A DNA stretch of 64,000 bases. Source: Hypericibacter sp049323455. GTDB taxonomy: Bacteria; Pseudomonadota; Alphaproteobacteria; Dongiales; Dongiaceae. The notes under the pieces are model-generated. The model made no database searches. It had not been told where the DNA came from and saw only the letters and a list, made by a program, of their open reading frames with translations. Numbering within the stretch: the first letter of the stretch is position 1; each line of letters opens with the position of its first letter. The stretch covers positions 124,001 through 188,000 of the forward strand of contig JBMONF010000019.1 in NCBI GenBank assembly GCA_049323455.1. Reading direction: 5' to 3'. Shown piece after piece: positions 51,333-60,206 of the stretch. The position numbers were made by a program, and so were the translations under genes.

Positions 51333-52228
51333 TCCGCCGCCCCTCCCGCGCGCCGGCCAGCGGCAGGCCCGACGGCTCCGCACTCCTCGACCGACGGGCC
51401 GTCGTCCGCTTCGGCTTGGCGGCGATGCTGGCAGGAATGGCCGGCTTCGCCCTTGCGCCGCGTGCGCGCGCGCAGCAGTTCGGCGGCTTCGACTTTTCCG
51501 GTTCCTCGGCGCCGATCGAGATCGAGGCCGATGAAGGCATCGAGTGGCGGCGCAACGAGAAGACCTATGTCGCGCGCGGCAACGCGCATGTGAAGCGCGG
51601 CGATCTCTCCGTCGATGCCGACCGCATCAGCGCGCATTATCGCGACACGCCCTCCGGCGGCACCGACATCTATCGCATCACGGCCGAAGGCAACGTCAAG
51701 CTGACCTCGGCGAGCGACACCATCGTCGGGGACGTCGCGACCTACGATCTCGATCAAGGCTCCTTCATCGTCACGGGGCAGAACCTGCGCGCCGAGACCA
51801 AGGGCCGGGTGTTGACGGCGCGCGACAGCCTCGAATATTGGGAGAAGCAGCAGGCGCTGGTGGCGCGCGGCAACGCCGAGGTCACCGAAGGTAACCGAAA
51901 GGTGCGGGCCGATATCCTGACCGGCTATCTGAGAAAGAACGCCGACGGGCGGACGGAACTCTACCAAGTGGAAGCCACCGGGAATGTCCGAATCCGGCGG
52001 GGCGAGGAATATGCCAGCGCCGCCCAGGCGGTCTACAACCTCGATTCCGATATCGCCACGCTCAGCGGTTCGGTTAAGATTACTCGTGGGGAAAATCAGC
52101 TCAACGGCGACTATGCGGAATTCAACATGCGCACCGGCGTCAGTCGGATTCTGAGCAAGCCGGGAAGCGGCGCGCGGGTTCACACGCTGATCGTCCCGAA
52201 CCAGCCGCCGAGCGCGACGGCCCCCTGA
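51329..52228 (+). CDS. lptA: LPS transport periplasmic protein LptA, GTG start
   Basis: 299 residues. It starts GTG at 51329, overlapping the lptC stop as GTGA. The signal peptide contains a twin arginine (LDRRAVVRFGLAAMLAGM) and ends near RARAQQ. The mature part is the OstA/LptA jellyroll: IEIEADEGIEWRRNEKTYVARGNAHV, YDLDQGSFIVTGQNLRAET and ATLSGSVKITRGENQLNGDYAEF. It forms the periplasmic bridge carrying LPS to the outer membrane. It is longer than E. coli LptA (185 residues), as often seen in alphaproteobacteria. Confidence 0.92.
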   Translation: MIRRPSRAPASGRPDGSALLDRRAVVRFGLAAMLAGMAGFALAPRARAQQFGGFDFSGSSAPIEIEADEGIEWRRNEKTYVARGNAHVKRGDLSVDADRISAHYRDTPSGGTDIYRITAEGNVKLTSASDTIVGDVATYDLDQGSFIVTGQNLRAETKGRVLTARDSLEYWEKQQALVARGNAEVTEGNRKVRADILTGYLRKNADGRTELYQVEATGNVRIRRGEEYASAAQAVYNLDSDIATLSGSVKITRGENQLNGDYAEFNMRTGVSRILSKPGSGARVHTLIVPNQPPSATAP

Positions 52229-52293
52229 AGACGGCTGCGACCAGGAGAGGGGTCCGTCAAGCTTCGTCAGACGCCGAGGCCCGATTGCGTGCC

Positions 52294-53079
52294 ATGAACG
52301 AGAGCCGTTTCAGCGACAAGAGCCGTCCCGCGCTTCTCAACGGCGGCGAGCCGCCCGAGGAGGGGCTGGTGGCGCTGCATCTCGGCAAGCAGTTCAAGAA
52401 GCGCCCCGTGCTGCGCGACGTCTCGATCTCGGTCCAGCGCGGCGAGGCGGTCGGCCTGCTCGGCCCCAACGGCGCCGGGAAGACCACCTGCTTCTACATC
52501 ATCACCGGGCTCATCAGCGCGGATACCGGCCGCGTCATCCTCGACGGCCACGACGTGACGCACATGCCGATGTACCGGCGCGCGCGGCTCGGCATTGGCT
52601 ATCTGCCGCAGGAGGCGTCGATCTTCCGCGGGCTCACGGTGGAACAGAACATCCGCGTCGTGCTCGAAGTGGTGGAGCCGTCGCGCGAGCTGCGCGAGCT
52701 GCAGCTCGAAGAGCTGTTGACCGAGTTCTCGATCGAGCATCTGCGCCATGCGCCGGCGATCGCGCTGTCGGGCGGCGAGCGGCGACGTTGCGAGATCGCA
52801 CGCGCGCTCGCCTCCGATCCCAACTATATCCTGCTCGACGAGCCCTTGGCCGGCATCGACCCGATCGCGGTCGCCGACATCCGCAACCTGGTCTCGCACC
52901 TCAAGGACCGCGGCATCGGCGTGCTGATCACGGATCACAATGTGCGCGAGACGCTCGATATCGTCGATCGCGCCTACATCCTGCACGAAGGGTCGGTCTT
53001 GCGCGAAGGCAGCCCGGCCGAAATCGTGCGGGATCCGGACGTCCGGCGTGTTTACCTGGGCGAAAGGTTTAGCCTTTAA
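52294..53079 (+). CDS. lptB: LPS export ABC transporter ATP-binding protein LptB
   Basis: 261 residues from ATG 52294; a TTG at 52285 with GAGG upstream is an equally possible start. Walker A GPNGAGKT (57-64), Q-loop YLPQEASIF, signature ALSGGERRR, Walker B YILLDEPLAGID and switch His in ITDHNV. Two copies power LptFG. It stands between lptA and rpoN, the conserved order in proteobacteria. Confidence 0.96.
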   Translation: MNESRFSDKSRPALLNGGEPPEEGLVALHLGKQFKKRPVLRDVSISVQRGEAVGLLGPNGAGKTTCFYIITGLISADTGRVILDGHDVTHMPMYRRARLGIGYLPQEASIFRGLTVEQNIRVVLEVVEPSRELRELQLEELLTEFSIEHLRHAPAIALSGGERRRCEIARALASDPNYILLDEPLAGIDPIAVADIRNLVSHLKDRGIGVLITDHNVRETLDIVDRAYILHEGSVLREGSPAEIVRDPDVRRVYLGERFSL

Positions 53080-53090
53080 CCATTCCGGCC

Positions 53091-54479
53091 ATGGCAGTAA
53101 CCCCGCGCCTCGATCTGCGGCAGTCCACCTCGCTGGTGATGACGCCGCAGTTGCAGCAGGCGATCAAGCTGCTCGAGCTCAGCAACCTCGAAGTCGCCGC
53201 TTATGTCGAGCGCGAGCTCGAGCAGAACCCGTTCCTGGAGCGCGACGAGGACGAGCCGACGCTCGCCTCGCCGGCCCGGGGGCTCGCGCCCTCCGATGCC
53301 GGCCTCTCCAGCCCGCTCGGGCGCACGCGTGCCGGTACCGGCAGTGCGCCGCGCGACGGCAACGACGGACCGCCGATCGAAGAGACGATCGCCCGCAGCG
53401 TCGATCTGCGCGACCATCTGACGACCCAGCTCAATCTCGACATCCAGGATCCGGGCGACCGCGTCATCGGCGTGGCCCTGATCGATTCGCTCGACGAGGC
53501 GGGCTACATCGCGGGCGGGCTCGAGCCCGTGGCCGAGCGGCTCGGCTGCGACGTGGTCCGCATCGAGGCGGTGCTCAAGCGCATGCAGCAGTTCGACCCC
53601 CCCGGCCTGTTCGCGCGCGATCTCAAGGAGTGTCTGGCGCTCCAGCTGCTCGACCGCAACCGGCTCGACCCGGCCATGCAGGCGCTGCTCGATCATCTGC
53701 ACCTTTTGGCCCAAGGCGATCGGCAGAAGCTGATGAAGATTTGCGGGGTCGATGCCGAGGATCTGGCCCAGATGGTGGTCGAGATCAAGGCGCTCGATCC
53801 CAAGCCGGCGCTCGCCTTCGATGCCGCGCCGGTGACGCCCGTCACACCCGACATCCTCATGCACCGCACGCCCGAAAGCGGCTGGGTGGTGGAACTCAAC
53901 AACCAGACGCTGCCGCGCGTGCTCGTCAACCAGAGCTACTATGCGCGAATTCTCAAGGACACGCGCGGCAAACAGGACCGCGACTATGTCGTCACGCAGA
54001 TGACATCGGCCAACTGGCTGGTGAAGTCGCTGCACCAGCGCGCCGTCACCATCCTGAAGGTGGCGACCGAGATCGTGCGCCAGCAGGACGCCTTCTTCGG
54101 CCACGGCGTGCAGCATCTGAAGCCGCTGATGCGCCGCGACGTGGCGGCGGCCATCGGCATGCACGAGAGCACCGTGAGCCGGGTCGCGGCCAATAAATAC
54201 ATCGCCACGCCGCGCGGGCTCTACGAGCTGCGCTTCTTCTTCTCCAACGCCATCGCCGACACCGCGGGCGGCGAGAGCCACTCCTCGGCCGCGGTGCGCG
54301 CGCGCATCAAGGCCCTGATCGGAGCCGAAGCCGAGCCCCTGTCCGACGACCGGCTGGTCCAGCTGCTCAAGGCCGAGGGTGTGGATATCGCCCGGCGGAC
54401 GGTCGCCAAGTACCGGGAATCGCTGAGAATTCCGTCATCCACAGAGCGGCGGCGCCAGCGTGTCTTGCGCGTCGGCTAG
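53091..54479 (+). CDS. rpoN: RNA polymerase sigma-54 factor
   Basis: 462 residues. Region I is Gln/Leu-rich (LDLRQSTSLVMTPQLQQAIKLLELSNLEV). An acidic linker follows, then the core-binding domain, the DNA-contact helix-turn-helix AIGMHESTVSRVAANKYIATPRGLYELRFFF and a C-terminal RpoN box region ARRTVAKYRESLRIPSS. It drives -24/-12 promoters for nitrogen and other regulons. It starts 11 bases after lptB. Confidence 0.98.
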   Translation: MAVTPRLDLRQSTSLVMTPQLQQAIKLLELSNLEVAAYVERELEQNPFLERDEDEPTLASPARGLAPSDAGLSSPLGRTRAGTGSAPRDGNDGPPIEETIARSVDLRDHLTTQLNLDIQDPGDRVIGVALIDSLDEAGYIAGGLEPVAERLGCDVVRIEAVLKRMQQFDPPGLFARDLKECLALQLLDRNRLDPAMQALLDHLHLLAQGDRQKLMKICGVDAEDLAQMVVEIKALDPKPALAFDAAPVTPVTPDILMHRTPESGWVVELNNQTLPRVLVNQSYYARILKDTRGKQDRDYVVTQMTSANWLVKSLHQRAVTILKVATEIVRQQDAFFGHGVQHLKPLMRRDVAAAIGMHESTVSRVAANKYIATPRGLYELRFFFSNAIADTAGGESHSSAAVRARIKALIGAEAEPLSDDRLVQLLKAEGVDIARRTVAKYRESLRIPSSTERRRQRVLRVG

Positions 54480-54527
54480 AACGCGTTATATCGAAACCGA
54501 GTGCTTTGGCGGAGGCGCCGGCGGCTA

Positions 54528-54556
54528 TTGACAGGCCGGGGGCGTCTCCCTACTTT
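54528..54556 (+). promoter_or_regulatory. Promoter for hpf-ptsN
   Basis: TTGACA (54528-54533), a 17-base spacer and TACTTT (54551-54556). It lies 94 bases before the hpf ATG. Confidence 0.65.
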
Positions 54557-54649
54557 CGCGGCCTTCGCGGGCGGCGCCTCGGATAGAAGGCCGTCAGGGC
54601 CGAGAAGGCCGACAGGGCCACGCGGGATTTTCCGGACAATCTCCCCCTC

Positions 54650-55246
54650 ATGCATCTGACCGTCACCGGCAAGCAGATCGACGTTGGCGATGCTTTGCGT
54701 CGGCACGTGGCGGACAGCCTCGAATCCATTCTCGGCAAATATTTCGGCCAGGCGATCGACGCCGGTGCGGTGTTCTCGCGCGATGCGCATCTCCATGCGG
54801 TGCAGGTCTCGATCCATATCGGGCGCGGCATCATGCTGGAGAGCGAGGCCAGCGCCACCACGCCCTATCTCGCCTTCGACGAGGCGGCGAACCGGCTCTC
54901 GAAGCGCCTGCGGCGCTACAAGCGGCGCCTGCGCGACCATCATCGCGCGGCGGTCGAGGGCGAGCGCGCCAGCCAGTATGTCGTGGCGCCGGAGCCCGAC
55001 GATGCGCCCGAGGCGGAGGCCGGCGAAGGCGGCGATGCGCCCGCCGACGGCACGCCGCTGATCGTGGCGGAGATGGAGACCGAGATTCCGACGCTCACCG
55101 TCGGCGAGGCCGTGATGCGCCTCGATCTCGGCAACCAGAGCGCCATGCTGTTCCGCAACCGCGCCCATGGAGGGCTCAACATGGTCTATCGGCGCGAGGA
55201 CGGAAATTTCGGCTGGGTGGATCCGGGCGCCCAGCGGCGGACCTGA
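54650..55246 (+). CDS. hpf: Ribosome hibernation promoting factor, long form
   Basis: 198 residues. The N-terminal domain (1-105) is the HPF/YfiA fold (MHLTVTGKQIDVGDALRRHV, then KRLRRYKRRLRDHHR). A linker leads to a C-terminal dimerisation domain (about 140-198, VGEAVMRLDLGNQSAMLFRNRAHGGLNMVYRREDGNFG). Long HPF makes 100S ribosome dimers in stationary phase. It is followed by ptsN after 48 bases. Confidence 0.95.
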   Translation: MHLTVTGKQIDVGDALRRHVADSLESILGKYFGQAIDAGAVFSRDAHLHAVQVSIHIGRGIMLESEASATTPYLAFDEAANRLSKRLRRYKRRLRDHHRAAVEGERASQYVVAPEPDDAPEAEAGEGGDAPADGTPLIVAEMETEIPTLTVGEAVMRLDLGNQSAMLFRNRAHGGLNMVYRREDGNFGWVDPGAQRRT

Positions 55247-55294
55247 AAACGCCTGCCGGACTTCTTGTCCGCCACGCCCATATCGGGGGATGCG

Positions 55295-55756
55295 ATGGAA
55301 ATTGCTGATTTGCTCTCGCCCGACAATGTGATCGCGAACCTGCGCGCGACCAGCAAGAAGCAGGCTTTGCACGAGCTCGCCCGGCGCGCCGCCGAGGCCA
55401 CCGGCCTGCACGAGCGCGCCATCTTCGACGTGCTCTTGGAGCGCGAGCGTCTCGGCACCACCGGTGTCGGCAACGGCATCGCCATCCCGCACGGCAAGCT
55501 GCCCGATCTCAAGCGGCTCTATGGCCTGTTCGCGCGGCTGGAGCAGCCGATCGATTTCGATTCGATCGACGAGCAACCGGTCGATCTCATCTTCCTGCTG
55601 CTGGCACCCGAATCGGCCGGCGCCGACCATTTGAAGGCGCTGGCCCGCGTCTCGCGCCTCTTACGCGACCGCTCGACTTGCGAGAAGCTCCGGGGCGCCA
55701 ATCAGCCGGCCGCGCTTTACGCGCTCCTGACCGAGCCCGCCGCCCACGCGGCGTAA
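55295..55756 (+). CDS. ptsN: Nitrogen PTS EIIA component
   Basis: 153 residues. EIIA(Ntr) fold with the phosphorylated histidine in GVGNGIAIPHGKLPDLK, and conserved LFARLEQPIDFDSIDEQPVDLIFLLLAP. It receives phosphate from PtsP-PtsO and regulates nitrogen and potassium functions. ATG 55295 has GGGGGATGCG upstream. It belongs to the rpoN-hpf-ptsN set. Confidence 0.96.
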   Translation: MEIADLLSPDNVIANLRATSKKQALHELARRAAEATGLHERAIFDVLLERERLGTTGVGNGIAIPHGKLPDLKRLYGLFARLEQPIDFDSIDEQPVDLIFLLLAPESAGADHLKALARVSRLLRDRSTCEKLRGANQPAALYALLTEPAAHAA

Positions 55757-55790
55757 GCGCTTTTAGTCGCCCTCGCGGAGGCGGGGGCCC

Positions 55791-55840
55791 ATGAACACCG
55801 GCGTCACCACCGAGTTCTCGGCATCGAAGCCTGTGTTCAT
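55791..55840. repeat. Intergenic inverted repeat
   Basis: ATGAACAC (55791-55798) and GTGTTCAT (55833-55840), flanked outward by GCGGGGGCCC and GATGCCCGC, which also partly pair. A second palindrome, CCGGCCTTCGGCCGG, follows near 55865. The element lies in the 174-base gap between ptsN and the convergent DUF1150 gene and may terminate both. Confidence 0.55.
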
Positions 55841-55930
55841 AGATGCCCGCCGGAGCCTGTCCTCGGGCCGGCCTTCGGCCGGACCCGGGGGCCGGCACGA
55901 CAATCACAGGGCAGCTGCTAACGGGCCCGC

Positions 55931-56146
55931 TCAGTGCAGGCTGACGAGCTCGAGGTCCTGGTCGCGGATGAAAATACGGGCGAGCTCGCGCGAGGGCGCG
56001 ATGCCGAGCGTCGTCCCGTCCGCCGAATGGACGGCGAAGCCGGGCTGGCCGTCCACCACCACCGGCCGCGTATAGGCGACCTGCTCCAGGCCCAGCACGG
56101 CCAGGTCGGCCGGGCTCATCTGGCGAATGCGTTCGATCCCGTTCAT
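55931..56146 (-). CDS. DUF1150 family protein
   Basis: 71 residues, MNGIERIRQMSPADLAVLGL and onward, with VAYTRPVVVDGQPGFAVHSADGT and the ending FIRDQDLELVSLH. This is the alphaproteobacterial DUF1150 pattern; members sit beside small heat-shock genes as here. Its start overlaps the hsp20 stop (ATGA, 56143-56146). Function unknown. Confidence 0.85.
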   Translation of the reverse strand: MNGIERIRQMSPADLAVLGLEQVAYTRPVVVDGQPGFAVHSADGTTLGIAPSRELARIFIRDQDLELVSLH

Positions 56147-56607
56147 GCCGTCTCGCGCTCCTTGCGCTGGGTGGCCACGGTCTGACCCGCGCCTGCGTTG
56201 CCGTTGCGGATGGCGACCCGCCTGACCGCGCTTTCGACCGGCGGGCGCACCAGATCGATGCGGAGCAGCCCGTTCTCGAGCGTGGCGCCGGTCACTTCGA
56301 CGCCCTCGGCGAGCACGAAGCTGCGCTGGAACTGGCGCGCCGCGATACCGCGATGGAGATAGACCCGATCGGGCTCCTCCTTGTGGCGGCCGCGGACCGT
56401 GAGCTGATTGGCCTCGACCTGGATCTCCAGGTCGTCGAGCCCGAAGCCGGCGACGGCGAGCGTGATGCGCAAGCGGTCTTCGCCGACCTGCTCGATGTTG
56501 TAGGGAGGATAGCCCTCCGCCGATTGCTTCGAGATGCGATCGAGCGTGCGCTCGAAATGATCGAAGCCCAGGAGCAGCGGGCTGTTGAAGAGCGAGAGAC
56601 GCGACAT
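56143..56607 (-). CDS. Small heat-shock protein, Hsp20 family
   Basis: 154 residues. The alpha-crystallin domain spans about 35-125 (YNIEQVGEDRLRITLAVAGFGLDDLEIQVEANQLTVRG), with VYLHRGIAARQFQRSFVLAEGVEV and the end motif ENGLLRIDLVRP. It is an ATP-independent holdase. ATG 56607 (MSRLSLFNSPLLLGFDHFERTLD) matches IbpA-type starts. AAGGAGGGG lies upstream, inside a small hairpin. A sigma-32-like promoter lies at 56722-56752. Confidence 0.92.
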   Translation of the reverse strand: MSRLSLFNSPLLLGFDHFERTLDRISKQSAEGYPPYNIEQVGEDRLRITLAVAGFGLDDLEIQVEANQLTVRGRHKEEPDRVYLHRGIAARQFQRSFVLAEGVEVTGATLENGLLRIDLVRPPVESAVRRVAIRNGNAGAGQTVATQRKERETA

Positions 56608-56917
56608 CGAAGGAAGCCCCTCCTTGGCGAGCGAGCCGTCTTTCATTTTGCGCAGGATCCGGGCCTCCATCCCGAGCGCCCGTCCCGCCGGCGGCCTGCG
56701 CCATGCAGCACCGCCGACTGGCTATTTGGGAACCGCGAGCGACCGCTTCAAGGGCCGCGAAAGGCCGTGAGATCAAGGCGTTGGCGGGATGCCCCGGGGC
56801 ATCCCGGGCCAAGCGGCGGAAGGTTTCGGGAGTTGCTCGGCCCCCGCCCCCCGACTAGCCTGCCGCAGAGGGAAGGCGGCCAAGCGGCCCGAGTCGGCTG
56901 ACTGGCCAAAGGGAAGC
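56608..56917. other. Divergent region between hsp20 and the restriction gene
   Basis: 310 bases. It holds the hsp20 leader, the heat-shock promoter and a CCCGGGATGCC-type palindrome (GGGATGCCCCGGGGCATCCC, near 56783-56802). I see no gene. The palindrome could be a terminator or operator for the restriction gene. Confidence 0.5.
56722..56752 (-). promoter_or_regulatory. Heat-shock sigma-32-like promoter for hsp20
   Basis: Minus-strand CTTGAA (56752 to 56747) and CCAAATAG (56729 to 56722), 17 bases apart, close to the alphaproteobacterial RpoH pattern. It gives a leader of about 105 nt. Confidence 0.55.
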
Positions 56918-59761
56918 ATGACACCCGACGAATTCATTGCGAAATGGCGGGCCTCGTCGCTCAAGGAGTCGGCCGGCTCCCAGGAGCATTTCATCGACCT
57001 CTGCCGGCTCTTGGGCGAGCCCACGCCGGCCGAGGTTGATCCGTCTGGCGAGAGCTATGCCTTCGAGGTCGGCGCCACCAAGACCACCGGCAAGGAAGGC
57101 TGGGCCGACGTCTGGAAGCGCGGCTGCTTCGCCTGGGAGTACAAAGGCAAGGGCCGCGACCTCCAGCAAGCCTATGCCCAGCTCCAGCAATATGCCGTGG
57201 CGCTCGAGAATCCGCCGCTCCTGGTGGTATCCGACATGGAGCGGATCCTGGTCCACACCAACTGGACCAACACGATCAAGCAGGTTTACGAGTTCACGCT
57301 CGAGGATCTGCGCAACGCCAAGAAACGCGAAGCGCTGAAGGCAGTCTTCTCCGATCCCGACCGGCTCAAGCCCAGCAAGACCCGGCAATCCGTCACCGAG
57401 GACGCCGCCAAGGAGTTCGCCGATCTCGCGCGCCGCCTGCGCGAGCAGGGTCACGAGCCGCAGCGCGTCGCCCATTTCGTCAACCGGCTCGTGTTCTGCA
57501 TGTTCGCGGAGGACGAGGGTTTGCTGCCCCGGGAGATGTTCTCGCGCATGCTGGCGCACGCGAAGGAGGACCCGGCCGAGTTTCAGGTTCTTGCCCGCGA
57601 TCTGTTCGGCGCGATGAAGACGGGCGGACGGGTCGGGTTCGAGAAGGTTGCCTGGTTCAACGGCGGCCTGTTCGACGACGACGGGGCGCTGCCGCTCGAC
57701 CGGCCTGCGATCGAGATGTGCCTCAGGGCCGCGGGTCTTGACTGGTCGGAGATCGATCCCTCGATCTTCGGCACCCTGTTCGAGCGTGGCCTCGACCCCG
57801 ACAAGCGCAGCCAACTCGGCGCGCATTACACCGACCGCGACAAGATCATGATGATCGTCGAGCCGGTGGTGGCACGCCCGCTGCGGCGCGAATGGGAGAC
57901 GGTGCGCGAGAAGATGCGCGCCGCGCTCAACAAGGCCGCGGCAGCCAAGGGCACGGTGGCGAAGGCCAAGGCGCGCAACGAGGCCGACAAGCTGCGGCTC
58001 GAGTTCCTGGAGCGGCTGCGCGGCTATCGCGTGCTCGATCCCGCCTGCGGCTCGGGCAATTTCCTCTATCTGGCGCTCCATGCGCTCAAGGACCTGGAGC
58101 ATCGCGTCAATATCGAGTGCGAGGCGATGGGGCTGGCGCGGCAGTTTCCGGCGGTGGGGCCCGAGGCGGTGCACGGCATCGAGATCAACCCTTACGCGGC
58201 CGAGCTGGCGCGGGCCACGGTCTGGATCGGCGAGTTGCAATGGATGCGGCGCAACGGCTTCGCCGTCTCGGGCGAGCCGATCCTGCGACCGCTCGATTCG
58301 GTCGAATGCCGGGACGCGGTGCTGAACTCCGACGGGACCGAGGCCGAGTGGCCCAAGGCCGACGCCATTATCGGCAATCCGCCATTCCTGGGCGCAAAGA
58401 AGATGCTGGGGGCGCTGGGCCAGGATTATGTCGATCGGTTGCGATCCGCCTTCGAAGACCGACTACCCGCCTTCACCGATCTCGTTACCTATTGGTTCGA
58501 GAAAGCAGGCGCCATGATCGAAGAAGGCAATGCCAAACGTGCAGGGCTGGTTGCGACGAACGCGATTGCTGGCGGAACAAATCTGCAAGCGATGACGCGA
58601 CTCGCCAACCGGGCACGCTTGTTTGATGTCTGGTCAGACGAGCCCTGGACAGTCGATGGGGCAGCAGTTCGCGTCGCGCTCATTTGCTTCGAAGGACACG
58701 ATGGAGACACACCCCGCCATCTTGACGGAAAACCCGTCGAAGAGATTAGGCCAGACCTTTCAGCACGATCATTCACGCTCACGCAGGCCAAACCGCTTCG
58801 TGAGAATAACAATGTCGCATTTGTCGGCATCCAAAAGACAGGGCCGTTCGACGTCGCTGGAGAAGTTGCGCGAGAATGGCTTCAGCTTCCGCTGAATCCA
58901 AATGGTCGGCCAAATTCCGACGTGCTCAGACCGCATCTGAACGGAATTGACATAACCAGGCGACCCAGGGACGTTTGGATCATTGATTTTGGCGCCGAGA
59001 TGAACGAGCTGGAAGCTTCGCTTTACGAAGCACCGTTCGCCTATCTGCATAAGCATGTGAAACCCGAGCGAGAGAAGAACTCTCTTGAGCTGGCACGCAA
59101 GATCTGGTGGCGATTCTGGCGACCACGCCCCGAAATGAGGGCGGCAATCTGCTCTTTTTCTCGTACCCTAGTGACCCCCGAGGTAGCAAAGCATCGATTG
59201 TTCGTCTGGGCTCCTACCACAGTGAGCCTTGATAAGAATCTTACGGTTATCGCCCGCGACGACGACACGAGCTTCGGCATCCTGCATTCGCGTTTCCACA
59301 AAGCCTGGGCACTCAGGTTAGGGACGACTTTAGAGGATCGCCCGCGCTACACGCCCTCCACCACTTTCGAGACCTTCCCCTTCCCCGAGGGACTGACGCC
59401 GAACATCCCGGCGGCGAACTACGCGAACGACCCGCGCGCCCGGGCGATCGCCGAGGCCGCGCGCAAGCTCGACGAGCTGCGTCAGGCCTGGCTCAACCCG
59501 CCCGATCTGGTCGAGCGCGTGCCGGAGGTGGTGCCGGGCCTCCCCGACCGGATCGTGCCCAAGGACGAGAAGGCGGCGAAGCTGCTCAGGAAGCGGACCC
59601 TGACCAACCTCTACAACGAGCGGCCGGCCTGGCTCGACCACGCCCACCGCGAGCTCGACGCGGCGGTGGCGGCCGCCTATGGCTGGCCAGCCGATATCGG
59701 CGAGGAAGAGGCTCTGGAATGGCTTTTCGCCCTCAATCAGGCGCGGTCTAGGGTCGCTTAG
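56918..59761 (+). CDS. MmeI-like type IIL restriction-modification enzyme
   Basis: 947 residues, one chain carrying both cutting and methylating activities. N-terminal PD-(D/E)xK nuclease with Asp64-x9-Glu74-x-Lys76 (DVWKRGCFAWEYKG), the same spacing as in MmeI, so it looks intact. A helical spacer follows, then an adenine-N6 methyltransferase core with LDPACGSGNF (373-382) and GNPPF (486-490), a target-recognition domain (about 570-800) and a C-terminal helical domain. ATG 56918 follows AAAGGGA. DNA from about 58,440 to 59,330 is visibly poorer in G+C than the rest of the gene. This is a defence gene. Confidence 0.9.
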   Translation: MTPDEFIAKWRASSLKESAGSQEHFIDLCRLLGEPTPAEVDPSGESYAFEVGATKTTGKEGWADVWKRGCFAWEYKGKGRDLQQAYAQLQQYAVALENPPLLVVSDMERILVHTNWTNTIKQVYEFTLEDLRNAKKREALKAVFSDPDRLKPSKTRQSVTEDAAKEFADLARRLREQGHEPQRVAHFVNRLVFCMFAEDEGLLPREMFSRMLAHAKEDPAEFQVLARDLFGAMKTGGRVGFEKVAWFNGGLFDDDGALPLDRPAIEMCLRAAGLDWSEIDPSIFGTLFERGLDPDKRSQLGAHYTDRDKIMMIVEPVVARPLRREWETVREKMRAALNKAAAAKGTVAKAKARNEADKLRLEFLERLRGYRVLDPACGSGNFLYLALHALKDLEHRVNIECEAMGLARQFPAVGPEAVHGIEINPYAAELARATVWIGELQWMRRNGFAVSGEPILRPLDSVECRDAVLNSDGTEAEWPKADAIIGNPPFLGAKKMLGALGQDYVDRLRSAFEDRLPAFTDLVTYWFEKAGAMIEEGNAKRAGLVATNAIAGGTNLQAMTRLANRARLFDVWSDEPWTVDGAAVRVALICFEGHDGDTPRHLDGKPVEEIRPDLSARSFTLTQAKPLRENNNVAFVGIQKTGPFDVAGEVAREWLQLPLNPNGRPNSDVLRPHLNGIDITRRPRDVWIIDFGAEMNELEASLYEAPFAYLHKHVKPEREKNSLELARKIWWRFWRPRPEMRAAICSFSRTLVTPEVAKHRLFVWAPTTVSLDKNLTVIARDDDTSFGILHSRFHKAWALRLGTTLEDRPRYTPSTTFETFPFPEGLTPNIPAANYANDPRARAIAEAARKLDELRQAWLNPPDLVERVPEVVPGLPDRIVPKDEKAAKLLRKRTLTNLYNERPAWLDHAHRELDAAVAAAYGWPADIGEEEALEWLFALNQARSRVA

Positions 59762-60011
59762 GAAAACTTCGGACCCATGTTTTCCTTATGAGGAAAAGAT
59801 GGGCGCCGATCCCCTCGCTAGGCGCAACAGCAGGAGGCAAGGGGCTCTCCGCATTAGGGCGGCTGGACTGGCGGCCTTGGGCGGGCCCGCACGACGGTGA
59901 CACCTGCCCCGCATGCGAAAAGGCCCGGCGGTCGCCCGCAGAGCCTTCGAAACCGGTGGAGCCAAAGAGAGCCGAATCCTGATCTTCTCAGCGTTATGAG
60001 GCACCCGAAGA
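59762..60011. other. Gap between restriction gene and deaminase island
   Basis: 250 bases without a convincing gene. It contains the imperfect copy of the tRNA-Ala 3' end at 59955-59985. Composition shifts from G+C-rich left of that copy to AT-rich right of it. Confidence 0.6.
59955..59985 (-). other. Possible attachment site: degenerate copy of tRNA-Ala 3' end
   Basis: GGTGGAGCCAA (59955-59965) repeats 61925-61935, the 3' end of tRNA-Ala, exactly and in the same orientation. It continues with AGAGAGCCGAATCCTGA against GGGGAGTCGAACCCCTGA, the T-arm. It looks like the distal att site of an element integrated at the tRNA. The intervening 2 kb carries only the deaminase and a small ORF. Confidence 0.6.
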
Positions 60012-60206
60012 TCAATCCAAAAAACCGGTCTTTTTTAGGTGACCAATCAGCACACTCCGCACAGTTTGCTGGCGGACGTTTTGTAAATTTACAACTGTCT
60101 GGGGGTGAACTAACTGATTCCCCTTCAGAGCCGTTGGTCTCTCTTTTTGCGGCGATAAAGACAAAGAGAGTTGGGAGCCGCTGGCGTTCTTTTCTTTCTT
60201 ACTCAT
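60012..60206 (-). CDS. Possible 64-residue small protein coupled to the deaminase
   Basis: 64 codons, MSKKEKNASGSQLSLSLSPQ and onward, basic, no membrane segment. Its ATG (60206-60204) lies just before the deaminase TAA (60201-60199), an overlapping arrangement typical of coupled genes. It fills the island up to the tRNA-copy end. AGGGG directly precedes the ATG. No family recognised; it could be an accessory or regulator of the deaminase, or chance. Confidence 0.45.
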   Translation of the reverse strand: MSKKEKNASGSQLSLSLSPQKERPTALKGNQLVHPQTVVNLQNVRQQTVRSVLIGHLKKTGFLD

